A stretch of DNA of 64,000 nt from the NCBI RefSeq assembly GCF_022647885.1, contig NZ_JALCLM010000001.1:2092610-2156609 (forward strand), in the 5' to 3' direction. Below, piece by piece: positions 18,400 through 26,799 of the stretch (position 1 is its first letter; every line of letters starts with the position of its first letter). The DNA is from Bifidobacterium sp. (GTDB taxonomy: Bacteria > Actinomycetota > Actinomycetes > Actinomycetales > Bifidobacteriaceae). A program made the translations under genes and the position numbers. The notes beneath the pieces were generated by a model. That model was not told the DNA's origin and searched no databases. It worked only from the letters and a program-made list of their open reading frames with translations.

Positions 18400-19590
18400 T
18401 TACCTATGAGCTCGTCTGTCGCGGTGTGTAGCAAGGAAGGGCAGCATAGTATTCATCAGATTCGAACCGGTGGTTCCATAAAATACCGGCACATCAGTCA
18501 CGGGCATCGGCTGTGTAGCGGTAATTCCTGCAACTGCACCTATCGATTCTCGTGGACTTAGCTGACGAATTCCTATCGCAAGAATTCTTCCAGGGTATCT
18601 ACGAGCTACGGTCGCATATGTAGTTGGATCTTTTTGTCCGTCATCGCCGATGAGTAGAAACTTCATATTCGGAAAATCAGCCATTAGCTGGTCTACAAAC
18701 TCGAGTTTGTGTTGTACTCCGGTTGGAATAAAGGTTTTAGGACGAGGGTCAAGGTCACGCAGTAACAGAGGTCCTTCTGGGAAACCGTGGTAATCGATAA
18801 AATGCCGGATGGAACTTTCCACATTCCATGGCGATGTCGATAAGTAAAAGAACGGAGCCTGAGGATATAAATCCCTGATTTTGTTGTATAAGACACTCAT
18901 ACCAGGTACAGAAATCCGCTTTTTAGGATTCAACAACAACATGTTGTACGCCGCGCGCCATAGAGAGGGCACTTGAGTCACCATAATGGTGTCATCAATA
19001 TCAGAAATCACACCTAAAGGCGTCGAAGCAGGATAGGTATATAGCGGAGCAGTAACTGGTGGTCTTCTACGAACTTGGTAGGAGACCTCATGCCGACCAG
19101 GTTGCAAACGATGTTCAGCCACCAAATCCAAATACCCGCTTGAGTCCGACAAGGCAAATTCGTCACTCATGGAGCGTCCATGATCTGGTTGATCGTAAAC
19201 TTCTGAGCTGCCCACTTGAACCGTACGCAACCGAGTACCATCGACACGAATTTTTACCTGCGTACCAGGTGCTGGGACTTTGAAAGCACTGCGAATACCG
19301 CGTACTGCTAGACCGGAACGTCCCCGTTCAGGAGACAGCGTGGTACGACAAATCAAACGAGAATAGTCGGGAGTCCCATAACCAACATATGGCTCAACTA
19401 TCGGATACCACCTGAGGTGGTGAGTAATCAAGGTCGAAAGACCTATCCAAACATTAAAAGCTCCGGTGACTCCACGTCTTGCAGAACGAATCAACAATGG
19501 TTTACTTTCAATACGCTCATGTGGCTGTGCTGTATCAAAAGACGTAGCCGCACGTCGGGCGCGTATTGTGGAATGAGTTTGTTGCTCCAT
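18400..19590 (-). CDS. App1-like phosphatidate phosphatase domain protein (DUF2183)
   Basis: Contains the DxDxT-type catalytic motif SDIDDTI, followed by FFYLSTSPWN and LLIGDDGQKDPTTY, as in the DUF2183/App1 family of HAD-like phosphatidate phosphatases. The N-terminal half (about 30-190) carries the usual family extension. No membrane helix is obvious. ATG 19590 has GGTAAG at 6 nt; a TTG at 19614 would overlap the gcvH stop. It follows gcvH closely and is likely co-transcribed. The substrate, probably a lipid phosphate, is inferred. Confidence 0.85.
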   Translation of the reverse strand: MEQQTHSTIRARRAATSFDTAQPHERIESKPLLIRSARRGVTGAFNVWIGLSTLITHHLRWYPIVEPYVGYGTPDYSRLICRTTLSPERGRSGLAVRGIRSAFKVPAPGTQVKIRVDGTRLRTVQVGSSEVYDQPDHGRSMSDEFALSDSSGYLDLVAEHRLQPGRHEVSYQVRRRPPVTAPLYTYPASTPLGVISDIDDTIMVTQVPSLWRAAYNMLLLNPKKRISVPGMSVLYNKIRDLYPQAPFFYLSTSPWNVESSIRHFIDYHGFPEGPLLLRDLDPRPKTFIPTGVQHKLEFVDQLMADFPNMKFLLIGDDGQKDPTTYATVARRYPGRILAIGIRQLSPRESIGAVAGITATQPMPVTDVPVFYGTTGSNLMNTMLPFLATHRDRRAHR

Positions 19591-19610
19591 AGCGTTCTTA
19601 CCGTTTGCGA

Positions 19611-20015
19611 TCAATGAATGATTTTGGCGTAGTCCTCTGCGCTCAGCAGTTCTGGCTCATCGTCATCGAGCTCGACTTTCAAAATCCAACCCTCACCATA
19701 AGGATCATTGTTGATAACGCTCGGATCTTCAGCAGCATCACGATTTACATAAGCAACAGTTCCTGATACCGGAGAGACCAAAGGTTCAACCGCTTTTGAC
19801 GACTCTAACTCGACTACCTCATCGCCGGCCTCAATCTTGCCGCCTGTTTCAGGAAGATCAAGAAAGACTAAATCGCCGAGCTCAGAGGCCGCATATTCGG
19901 TGATACCAATGACCGCAGGAGATGATGAGGTGTCAATCCACACATGATCCTGCGAGTATTGAAGATGCTCTGGAACATCCAAACTGGGGCTTTGTTTGCT
20001 GTCGTTATCACTCAT
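19611..20015 (-). CDS. gcvH: Glycine cleavage H-like lipoyl carrier protein
   Basis: A 134-residue biotinyl/lipoyl-fold protein. VVELESSKAVEPLVSPVSG marks the lipoylation hairpin with Lys74 as acceptor; the HVWI and GITEYAASELGDLVFLDLP segments are typical of GcvH. No P or T protein of the glycine cleavage system is in this window, so it may act in another lipoyl-dependent process. A lipoate ligase lies 5.3 kb away. It is between the L,D-transpeptidase gene and the App1-like gene, all on one strand. Confidence 0.92.
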   Translation of the reverse strand: MSDNDSKQSPSLDVPEHLQYSQDHVWIDTSSSPAVIGITEYAASELGDLVFLDLPETGGKIEAGDEVVELESSKAVEPLVSPVSGTVAYVNRDAAEDPSVINNDPYGEGWILKVELDDDEPELLSAEDYAKIIH

Positions 20016-20054
20016 AGCCTCAAGAATACCGTTATATCGCTACAGCGAGAATAA

Positions 20055-21725
20055 TTAGCGCACAGCTGCTGTAGGTTGTGCCCCAATAACCTTGACCATG
20101 GTACCGACAGGAGCATTCTGATAAATCCACTGAGCCTCTGCAGGAATCATATTGATACAACCGTGGGAACCATAATTCACAGGATCACCTTTAGCAATAG
20201 CAGTCAGATTCCATGGAGCAGCGTGGAAGCCTTCACCACCGTTGTAGTAACTGATCCACTTCACTCCCTTGGACAGATAGTCAGCACCTCGCATATCCTG
20301 CGTTTCATATTTGATGTTAATGAAAAAGGTGCCAGGATCAGATTCGCGATCACCATTTTTACCGGTAACTACGTTAAAGGTTTTAACTACTGTTGTGCCT
20401 TTATAAACAGTGACCTTTTGTTGTGAACGATCTACTTGAATCCACATATCTCCGTTGGGAATATCGTACTGAGCTACGGTTGATGTGGTGGTGTATTTTG
20501 TTACATCAGATTGAGCTTTGATAGTTGCAGACTGTCCTGCATTGAGGTTGTTAACCACTTCCTGAGCAGTAACGTCAGTATCTTTTACTGCCACTCCATT
20601 TACACCTTTGGTGGTCACAGCTAAGACAGTACCCTGGCTATTTTTAATATTTTTCTCAACAACAGCATCTTGGTTCAGAGCAGTGGGAAGCTCTTGTTGA
20701 AGATATGTTTTGGCGGCGTCTTGGTTGACAACGATGGAGATGCTGCCATTATCAAGGTTGTTTGAGAAACTCATCCAGGTTGCGACTTCCTTCGCGGGCA
20801 CCGTAAATGATTTTCCCTCACCGTTATTAATAACAATGGCCTGTTGCAGACGGGCGTTAGCATCTTGAGCAACCTGAGTGGCTGTCTGTTCAGTTATCGG
20901 AGCTTTGACCTCGCTATATGTGACTGCTGCTGACTCAGATGTGCCTGGGTCATCGGCAAGCTTGCTTACGGCAGCCTTGACCGTAGAAATCTCCGGCGTT
21001 TGACCATCAGCGCCAGACTTGGCTACAAAAGTATTGCTCGCCGAATCGTATTCAACGCTTGCTGCGCGAGCTTGTTGAGATTCATCTACCAGCTTGCTGG
21101 TCAGAAAATCCGTCATTTTGCTGTCATCAGTTTTAAGAGTCAGCGCTACTGAAGTGGTGTTGAAAGGGTTCACCTGTCCAACCATTTCGGAGGACTTGGC
21201 ATTGAGCACATTACTCACCGTAGTGTTGACGTCAAGCGTGACACCAAGATCGCTGAGGCTAGCACTCAGAGTCTTACCATTCGCGTCGGTAATATGCACC
21301 TTGGAAGACGAGTATGCTGCGTTCACAGTTGTTCTCAGAGCACTCTCATCCTGACCTGTCACACTTTGACCGCCCACGGTCACGCCTGGGGCTGCTTTAT
21401 CACTGAAATATGCGCGCGCAGCAAAGAAGCCACCTACAAGTGCTGCGATAAGCGCAATGAACACCACTGCACTGATGATTAATCCTTTATAGCGGTGTTT
21501 CTCAACCGGTGTTAATGCCTCTAGTCCAGAATTGCCATCTGACATTCCAAAACCACCGGCTGTTGGAGGCTTGGGAACATCCAAGGGGAAGAAACGGACC
21601 GTAGACTCGCCGGAATCTGATGAATCCATATATGAATCAACAGACCTACGCTGCTGCTCTCCGTGCGCTCCCTCGTTTGGGAACAGCAACGAAGTTTCGT
21701 CATCCGCATGCTTGCCGTCGGACAT
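20055..21725 (-). CDS. L,D-transpeptidase with membrane anchor
   Basis: Forms 3-3 cross-links in peptidoglycan or attaches proteins to it. The 556-residue product has a cytoplasmic Ser/Asp-rich N-terminus, one membrane helix (about 86-112, GLIISAVVFIALIAALVGGF), two long beta-rich extracellular repeats of the PG-binding-4 type, and a C-terminal YkuD domain with SHGCINM, catalytic Cys523. ATG 21725 follows a GGAAAGG-like site. It is upstream of gcvH on the same strand. Confidence 0.93.
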   Translation of the reverse strand: MSDGKHADDETSLLFPNEGAHGEQQRRSVDSYMDSSDSGESTVRFFPLDVPKPPTAGGFGMSDGNSGLEALTPVEKHRYKGLIISAVVFIALIAALVGGFFAARAYFSDKAAPGVTVGGQSVTGQDESALRTTVNAAYSSSKVHITDANGKTLSASLSDLGVTLDVNTTVSNVLNAKSSEMVGQVNPFNTTSVALTLKTDDSKMTDFLTSKLVDESQQARAASVEYDSASNTFVAKSGADGQTPEISTVKAAVSKLADDPGTSESAAVTYSEVKAPITEQTATQVAQDANARLQQAIVINNGEGKSFTVPAKEVATWMSFSNNLDNGSISIVVNQDAAKTYLQQELPTALNQDAVVEKNIKNSQGTVLAVTTKGVNGVAVKDTDVTAQEVVNNLNAGQSATIKAQSDVTKYTTTSTVAQYDIPNGDMWIQVDRSQQKVTVYKGTTVVKTFNVVTGKNGDRESDPGTFFINIKYETQDMRGADYLSKGVKWISYYNGGEGFHAAPWNLTAIAKGDPVNYGSHGCINMIPAEAQWIYQNAPVGTMVKVIGAQPTAAVR

Positions 21726-21836
21726 AAGCGACCTTTCCTCAACTGACCGTCCATACTATACGCGATTAGCATGGGTTAACGACCGAGTATGGGCAACCTC
21801 AAACCACATTCGAGCAGTGTATTCACATTAACTGTT

Positions 21837-22964
21837 TTAGAGTGTGTATCCTAGCCACTCTTCGATCATGTACCGTGCGATGGTTGCCTTGCTTGGAACA
21901 AGAATCGATCCGTTAGTCAGTGATGTCATATATTCATTTTTGCTCACCCACATCGCGTCCAATGTTTCATCGCCATCAACATCAATTTGAGAGCTCAACG
22001 CCTGCCCTTTGAACGCGACCATAAGTGACGAAGGAAAAGGCCAAGGTTGTGAACCCAGATATTTCAATTCGCCTACTCGTATACCCGTTTCTTCAAAGGC
22101 TTCTCGCCGTGCTGCATGCTCAAGATTTTCTCCAGCTTCAACAAAACCGGCAGAGACGGAATAGAAATTTTCAGACCAAGCGGCATTCCTCTGAATTAAC
22201 AAACGATTGCTGGCATCGACTATCGAAGTGATTGCTGCGGGCTCAATCCTTGGAAATAGCAAACGCTGTCCATCTTGAGGGTTACTGCATCGCTGTGCCC
22301 ACCCCGCATGAGCACAACTGGTAGCTGCACCACATCGCGGGCAAAATCGTTGTGATATATGCCACATACACAATGTGGACGCACTGGTTGCCAAGCCTGC
22401 CTCTAACGCCGAGCAATGCGGAGCAAAACCTCGCAATCCCACCCAATCAAGCTGCCGTTCTGCTCGTTGCAAAGCGTCAGCATTGATGAGGTCATCCTCT
22501 GAATTATGGTCAGGACCAAAAGCATCATCAGCACCCACGTGTGCCGCATCTGGTGGAGTTGAATCCTCATGCGCTCTGGTGATGTCGAGGGCAACATAGT
22601 CATGAGCCTGTCCGCTGGGAATAGGGTCACTACCAAGAAAGTAAGCATTGATACGTGGGTTATCTGTTACTGTTTCGCTCAGATATTCTCCGGGGAAATA
22701 CGCCAGGCGCATGTGCACAGACTCATAATCAACAGGTTCTCCCTGTCCACGCGGCACTGCGAGTAAACCGTCTTTGACGAGAAACACTCTGGTAGATGAT
22801 TTCTTCAGCAAGGTATCTATGAGATCAGGTTGTGATCTGCTGTCCACGCGATAATCAACTTTGGACTGGGACAGCGGCAAAAATGGGAGTGCTTGCGTCA
22901 ACGCTAATGGAGAAAATGACGCAATCGGATCATGAGATTGACCGCGAGCGCTAGAAACGTTCAC
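21837..22964 (-). CDS. nudC: NADH pyrophosphatase / NAD-capped RNA decapping Nudix enzyme
   Basis: Hydrolyses NADH to NMNH and AMP and, in other bacteria, removes NAD caps from RNA. The Nudix box GFVEAGENLEHAARREAFEETG and the NudC-specific SQPWPFPSSLM are present. The zinc ribbon is partial: CPRCG is intact, but the second pair reads C with no clear partner. Start is GTG, overlapping the stop of the upstream hydrolase by 4 bp (GTGA), so translation is coupled. Length of 375 residues includes a long N-terminal domain. Confidence 0.92.
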   Translation of the reverse strand: MNVSSARGQSHDPIASFSPLALTQALPFLPLSQSKVDYRVDSRSQPDLIDTLLKKSSTRVFLVKDGLLAVPRGQGEPVDYESVHMRLAYFPGEYLSETVTDNPRINAYFLGSDPIPSGQAHDYVALDITRAHEDSTPPDAAHVGADDAFGPDHNSEDDLINADALQRAERQLDWVGLRGFAPHCSALEAGLATSASTLCMWHISQRFCPRCGAATSCAHAGWAQRCSNPQDGQRLLFPRIEPAAITSIVDASNRLLIQRNAAWSENFYSVSAGFVEAGENLEHAARREAFEETGIRVGELKYLGSQPWPFPSSLMVAFKGQALSSQIDVDGDETLDAMWVSKNEYMTSLTNGSILVPSKATIARYMIEEWLGYTL

Positions 22965-23824
22965 TGTGCCGCCCTGACTCTCTGCACCAGTCGCAACAGC
23001 GCTTGTGCCACTTCCTGCGGATACTCCACGGCACTAAAATGCCCACAATTAGGCAGCTCAACGAATTCCACCTCTGATTGCGACATCATCTGCGCCAGAG
23101 GACGCATCACAGTTGGTGGACTGGATGGATCTAAATCACCACTGAGTACCAAAGCAGGAGTATTAATCAACTCCAGCTGCTCACTTTGGTCTGGGCGGCC
23201 CGCAGCCATACGTTCGCGCCAAGCAATACCCTGAGGCGATTGAGTGCTGATCCACTGGCTGAACATATCCACAATCCGTTGAGATTTCTTCACATCGGAA
23301 TCTCCCTGCTGAGCTTGAGCAAAATTCATTACAGGGTTAACGCTTTCTTCGCGAACACATCTGTCAGCAACTTCAATACGATGCTTCCTGCCATGTACGG
23401 AATCAGCATCGGCTTTGGTATCGCATAGCGCTATGCCTGCCACAGCATCAGGATGCAGGCGTTGTATCGCCAGTGCCAAATAACCCCCCATTGACAGTCC
23501 GACCCAGACTGCTTGTTGATAGCCTTGCTCGCGGAGTTTTGCAACGAAGGCGTCTGCCATACGATCAAGCGCCTCAAGATATGCGCCGTCTTGTGCTTGA
23601 GCACCAGAAATCTGGGCATCAGGCACAGGGCAATCACCGGCACCAGGCATATCAGGCGCAAAAATCGTCACCGCATCTAGACCTTCTTCAGTGGCCTTCA
23701 TACTGATGAATTGTGCGCATTCTTCCCACATACGATGATCGACTGGAAATGCGTGCAACAACACTAAAGGCGTTCCAGAACCTTGGGACAATACCGTGTT
23801 AATTATCGTCATATCATGCTTCAT
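22961..23824 (-). CDS. Alpha/beta hydrolase
   Basis: Single-domain hydrolase of about 287 residues with nucleophile elbow GLSMGG, an acid residue in LVLSGDLDPSSPP and His in NCGHFSAVE. The oxyanion region is HAFPVDHRMW. ATG 23824 has GAAGGG at 9 nt; a TTG at 23869 is less likely. It lies between the Nudix-like gene and nudC in an apparent operon. The ester or amide substrate cannot be told. Confidence 0.88.
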   Translation of the reverse strand: MKHDMTIINTVLSQGSGTPLVLLHAFPVDHRMWEECAQFISMKATEEGLDAVTIFAPDMPGAGDCPVPDAQISGAQAQDGAYLEALDRMADAFVAKLREQGYQQAVWVGLSMGGYLALAIQRLHPDAVAGIALCDTKADADSVHGRKHRIEVADRCVREESVNPVMNFAQAQQGDSDVKKSQRIVDMFSQWISTQSPQGIAWRERMAAGRPDQSEQLELINTPALVLSGDLDPSSPPTVMRPLAQMMSQSEVEFVELPNCGHFSAVEYPQEVAQALLRLVQRVRAAQ

Positions 23825-23878
23825 CGATGGTGACCCTTCTCGCTGTTGTTCAAGCAAACGTTGTGCCAATACCAGTTC

Positions 23879-24505
23879 TCAGGAGAGTCCAGCCCAAGAT
23901 AATGCACGCTGCAACAACTTGCCATGACCGTCGGGCATCTGCTTAATAAACTCTTCAAGAATTGGGCTGCTTGGACTTACCCACTCTACGTCTAGCGTTT
24001 CATCTTCGGGCTTGCAATCCCCCGCTACCGGAATTACATAGCACAGAGAAATGGCATGTTGACGGGGATCATGAAATTCAGATACCCCAGGGGTTGGGAA
24101 GAATTCGGCGACTGTGAATGGCTGCAAACTCGATGGAATCATCGGCAACGCAAGCTCACCGAGATCTTTGGCAACATTTCTTGCTATCGCTTCGCGCAAA
24201 GACTCGTGGAAGAGCACACGTCCAGTTATCAATGTTCGCTCAATCGCACCATCTTCACACATTCTGAGAAGCGAACCAATCTGAACGATTCTGCCAAGTT
24301 CATCACTGCGTACAGGCACAATCTCTACGTAGGCTATCGGTAGTTGGTGCCGAGCTCTATCGATATCGGCGGGTCCAAGCCAGCCTGGAGGATTACTCCC
24401 CGATCCGCGCACGAAATCTTCGGGCGTGATGTTATCGAATTCTCCCCGACTACGTCCGGCATCAAAATCATCGTCGTCTGGCACTTCATCATTCAGCACT
24501 CGCAT
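23879..24505 (-). CDS. Nudix-fold family protein (DUF4916-like)
   Basis: About 208 residues. An acidic N-terminus (DEVPDDDDFD) precedes a domain with PPGWLGPADIDRARHQLPIAYVEIVPVRSDELGRIVQIGSLLR, typical of the actinobacterial DUF4916 family, which has a Nudix fold but a degenerate Nudix box. No complete GxxxxxExxREUxEE motif is present, so hydrolase activity is doubtful. First gene of an operon with the hydrolase and nudC. ATG 24505 has no good ribosome binding site; AATAAT lies 6 nt before it, so leaderless translation is possible. Confidence 0.75.
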   Translation of the reverse strand: MRVLNDEVPDDDDFDAGRSRGEFDNITPEDFVRGSGSNPPGWLGPADIDRARHQLPIAYVEIVPVRSDELGRIVQIGSLLRMCEDGAIERTLITGRVLFHESLREAIARNVAKDLGELALPMIPSSLQPFTVAEFFPTPGVSEFHDPRQHAISLCYVIPVAGDCKPEDETLDVEWVSPSSPILEEFIKQMPDGHGKLLQRALSWAGLS

Positions 24506-24772
24506 ACATCCATTATTGCCCAAGATATTGAATGACTAGGTTACAAACCCGTCATGAGATTCGTCACATCCGTAAAATCAGAGTCGACAGTAACTGTGAG
24601 CAATCTTGTCGAAGCGATATCTCGCTGATATGCGCCGAGAGCTGAGCTTGAATAAAAATAGGAATGAAGAGGCCATCGTGGTTGTAGTGTTCTGTGACAA
24701 CACTTTTCTCGATTTACTTGGATGCTGCAAGGTTATGATTACCTCACAAACCAAGTGTAATAAGGAGCTCAC

Positions 24773-25114
24773 ATGGCCACACAGTCACTTTCTTCTCAGA
24801 CGTTCAATAGCACGATTGAAGACAATGAACTAGTTTTCGTTGATTTCTGGGCTACGTGGTGTGGTCCTTGCAAGGCTTTTGGCCCAATTTTCGACAAAGC
24901 TTCAGAAAAGAACTCAGACATCGTGTTTGGAAAAGTTGATATTGACCAAAATCAAGAGCTAGCTGCTGCCGCAGATATTCAAGCCGTACCAACGCTCTTA
25001 GTCACCAAGAATGGGCAGATTATCTTTAAGCAAGCAGGCGCTCTCAGAGCCTCTGATTTGGACAATCTCATCGATCAGGCGAAGAAGGCAGATGTCCCTC
25101 CTGCACAGCATTAG
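24773..25114 (+). CDS. Thioredoxin-like protein
   Basis: A 113-residue thioredoxin-fold protein with the redox motif WCGPC (Cys30, Cys33) and the cis-proline segment AVPTLL. It would reduce protein disulfides in the cytoplasm. AAGGAG lies 7 nt before the ATG, and a TATGAT at 24734-24739 may be its -10. The gene is monocistronic and divergent from the Nudix-like gene. Whether it is the main thioredoxin of the cell cannot be judged here. Confidence 0.93.
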   Translation: MATQSLSSQTFNSTIEDNELVFVDFWATWCGPCKAFGPIFDKASEKNSDIVFGKVDIDQNQELAAAADIQAVPTLLVTKNGQIIFKQAGALRASDLDNLIDQAKKADVPPAQH

Positions 25115-25185
25115 GTTGTCCGTAACAAGCTGAACATTCTCATGTAATGAACACAACTGGAATTCCTCATAGTATGCGTTATTAT

Positions 25186-25307
25186 GGAGGGGTTGTGAAT
25201 TACCAGCGGCGGGTATGCGGTACCCGATAGGGAATAAGACAGTACTGCGCGAGCAATGATGCGCACCCGCTTCGCTGAGGATCTGTAGATCGACACTGAG
25301 GAGAATG
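25186..25307 (+). promoter_or_regulatory. Structured 5' leader of the G5/lysozyme-like gene
   Basis: A candidate -10 (TATTAT, 25180-25185) is followed by about 120 nt with two hairpins: CGGGTA/TACCCG (25210-25226) and TGCGC/GCGCA around GAGCAATGAT. It ends in GAGGAG. Wall-hydrolase genes of Actinobacteria are sometimes governed by c-di-AMP riboswitches, but the conserved core of that class was not recognised here. Confidence 0.4.
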
Positions 25308-26354
25308 ATGGCGAGTCACCGCAAGAAACACGTTTCACTGTTTGCGGCTCTGACGAAGCGTCAATGGACAAGACTTGTGGCAGGATCCCTGTCACTAGTG
25401 ATGCTGGTCTGCGTGGGGTTGTTCTCGCGCGACTTTTACGGCGAAACCCAGAAGGCAAGCGCTGGTCAGGTCACTGAATACTCAGCAACACAGACTCAGG
25501 GACTTACAGTCTCTCGAGACAGCGTGCGTAAAGCGCTAGACCAAGGTCAGGGAGACGGCGCATCCAGCACCTCATATGTCAAAGTTCAAGTCAACGGAAA
25601 ATCCAAAATTGTGCTTGGTGATAATTTCACCACCGTGAAATCCGTGCTTGAGGCCGGTGATATCACCCTGAACCCAGATGACACAGTTACACCATCATTA
25701 GATTCGACAGTCACTGAATCCACAGTCATCACCATTTCAAGTTCTGACTCTAAAATTCAAACCTCTGAGTCAGACATTGCATTTAACACGATAGAAGAGA
25801 AAACCAGCAGCCTCCCCACCGGCACTACTAAGGTAAAAACCGAAGGAAAAGCCGGCGTTATGGTAACCACGAGCCTGGTCACAGTTGTGGGCGGTAAAAA
25901 TACTTCAAGCAACGTGTTTGCCTCCTATGTAAAAACGGCACCCACTAACAAAATTGTGCTTATTGGCACCGGAGTAGCTGCATCGTCAAGCTCCTCATCA
26001 TCGTCATCATCGTCGTCATCCTCAACCACTGTGTCAGCAACGTCAACTGCTCCAGTTGGAGAGTCTCAAAGCATCGCACATCAAATGGTTCTTTCCCGCG
26101 GTTGGAGCGAGAACGACTTCACCTGCCTCGTACAGCTTTGGAACAGAGAGTCTGGTTGGCGAACGAATGCTGCGAATCCTTCGGGCGCATATGGCATCCC
26201 TCAATCCTTGCCAGGTAGCAAAATGGCTTCTGCAGGCGCGGACTGGGCAACCAATCCTGCTACACAAATCACTTGGGGACTCGGATACATCGCCGGCCGA
26301 TACAGCACCCCATGTGGTGCATGGGCGCATTCTCAAAGCACCGGTTGGTATTAA
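25308..26354 (+). CDS. Secreted G5/DUF348 protein with lysozyme-like C-terminal domain
   Basis: Membrane-anchored or exported wall protein: N-terminal membrane segment (LVAGSLSLVMLVCVGLF), a DUF348 ubiquitin-like repeat, a G5 domain (IEEKTSSLPTGTTKVKTEGKAG), a serine-only linker of about 14 residues, and a transglycosylase-like domain (WNRESGWRTNAANPSGAYGIPQSLPG). The architecture resembles resuscitation-promoting factors and related muralytic proteins. The second of two adjacent ATGs (25308) is better spaced from GAGGAG. Role in cell-wall remodelling is inferred. Confidence 0.88.
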   Translation: MASHRKKHVSLFAALTKRQWTRLVAGSLSLVMLVCVGLFSRDFYGETQKASAGQVTEYSATQTQGLTVSRDSVRKALDQGQGDGASSTSYVKVQVNGKSKIVLGDNFTTVKSVLEAGDITLNPDDTVTPSLDSTVTESTVITISSSDSKIQTSESDIAFNTIEEKTSSLPTGTTKVKTEGKAGVMVTTSLVTVVGGKNTSSNVFASYVKTAPTNKIVLIGTGVAASSSSSSSSSSSSSSTTVSATSTAPVGESQSIAHQMVLSRGWSENDFTCLVQLWNRESGWRTNAANPSGAYGIPQSLPGSKMASAGADWATNPATQITWGLGYIAGRYSTPCGAWAHSQSTGWY

Positions 26355-26380
26355 ATCGCTGTCAGTTGCTCACGCGTATA

Positions 26381-26413
26381 GTACGCCTCCGCTTGATGCA
26401 AACGGAGGCGTAC
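26381..26413 (+). terminator. Terminator of the G5/lysozyme-like gene
   Basis: GTACGCCTCCG (26381-26391) and its exact complement (26403-26413) enclose an 11-nt loop, 26 bp after the stop codon. The tail TTCGTTATGG is only weakly T-rich. Confidence 0.75.
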
Positions 26414-26739
26414 TTCGTTATGGTGTGAGTGTATAAAGGTATGATCCATCCACTGGCAATGGATTTGTTGCTTTGAACGGGTCATCTACAAGTGTGCGCA
26501 CACTGTAGCAATTGCATGTATAACTATGCTCACTAGCAATAACTGCGCCTTAAGCCGCAAAGCATTTCCTAGTCTGATGCAAGTGGCGCAGGGTCACACT
26601 CCTTCTTGCCAGCTTACGCTTTCATCCGCGTTCCATTCTGCATGCTGAGTCACAAATCAGTAGCCGTCAGCAAGCGATCAACTGCGGCTCCGGTATTCAC
26701 ACTCCCCACGGATCCGTTAGCACTTTAGAGATAAAAAAA
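26414..26739. other. Intergenic stretch without recognised content
   Basis: About 325 bp between the hairpins of two convergent genes. No open reading frame with a ribosome binding site, tRNA, riboswitch or repeat was recognised on either strand. Confidence 0.5.
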
Positions 26740-26772
26740 TCTCGTCACCGCAGCAGACCTGCAGTGACGAGA
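26740..26772 (-). terminator. Rho-independent terminator of the purine permease gene
   Basis: TCTCGTCAC (26740-26748) pairs with GTGACGAGA (26764-26772), and an inner GCAG/CTGC extends the stem. On the minus strand ATTTTTTTAT follows directly. It lies 28 bp past the permease stop codon. Confidence 0.93.
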
Positions 26773-26799
26773 CAGATTAACGTTTAGCCGAGTAAGGAA

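Noticed and set aside
25186-25307. ydaO-type c-di-AMP riboswitch before the G5/lysozyme-like gene
   Set aside because: Hairpins exist, but the conserved core motifs of the class were not recognised by eye.
25990-26031. Serine-codon microsatellite as a phase-variation switch
   Set aside because: The tract mixes TCA, TCG, TCC and AGC codons in a three-base unit, so length change would not shift the frame; it is a plain serine linker.
26414-26739. Hidden small RNA or tRNA in the 325-bp gap
   Set aside because: No cloverleaf, promoter-terminator pair or conserved RNA motif could be built.
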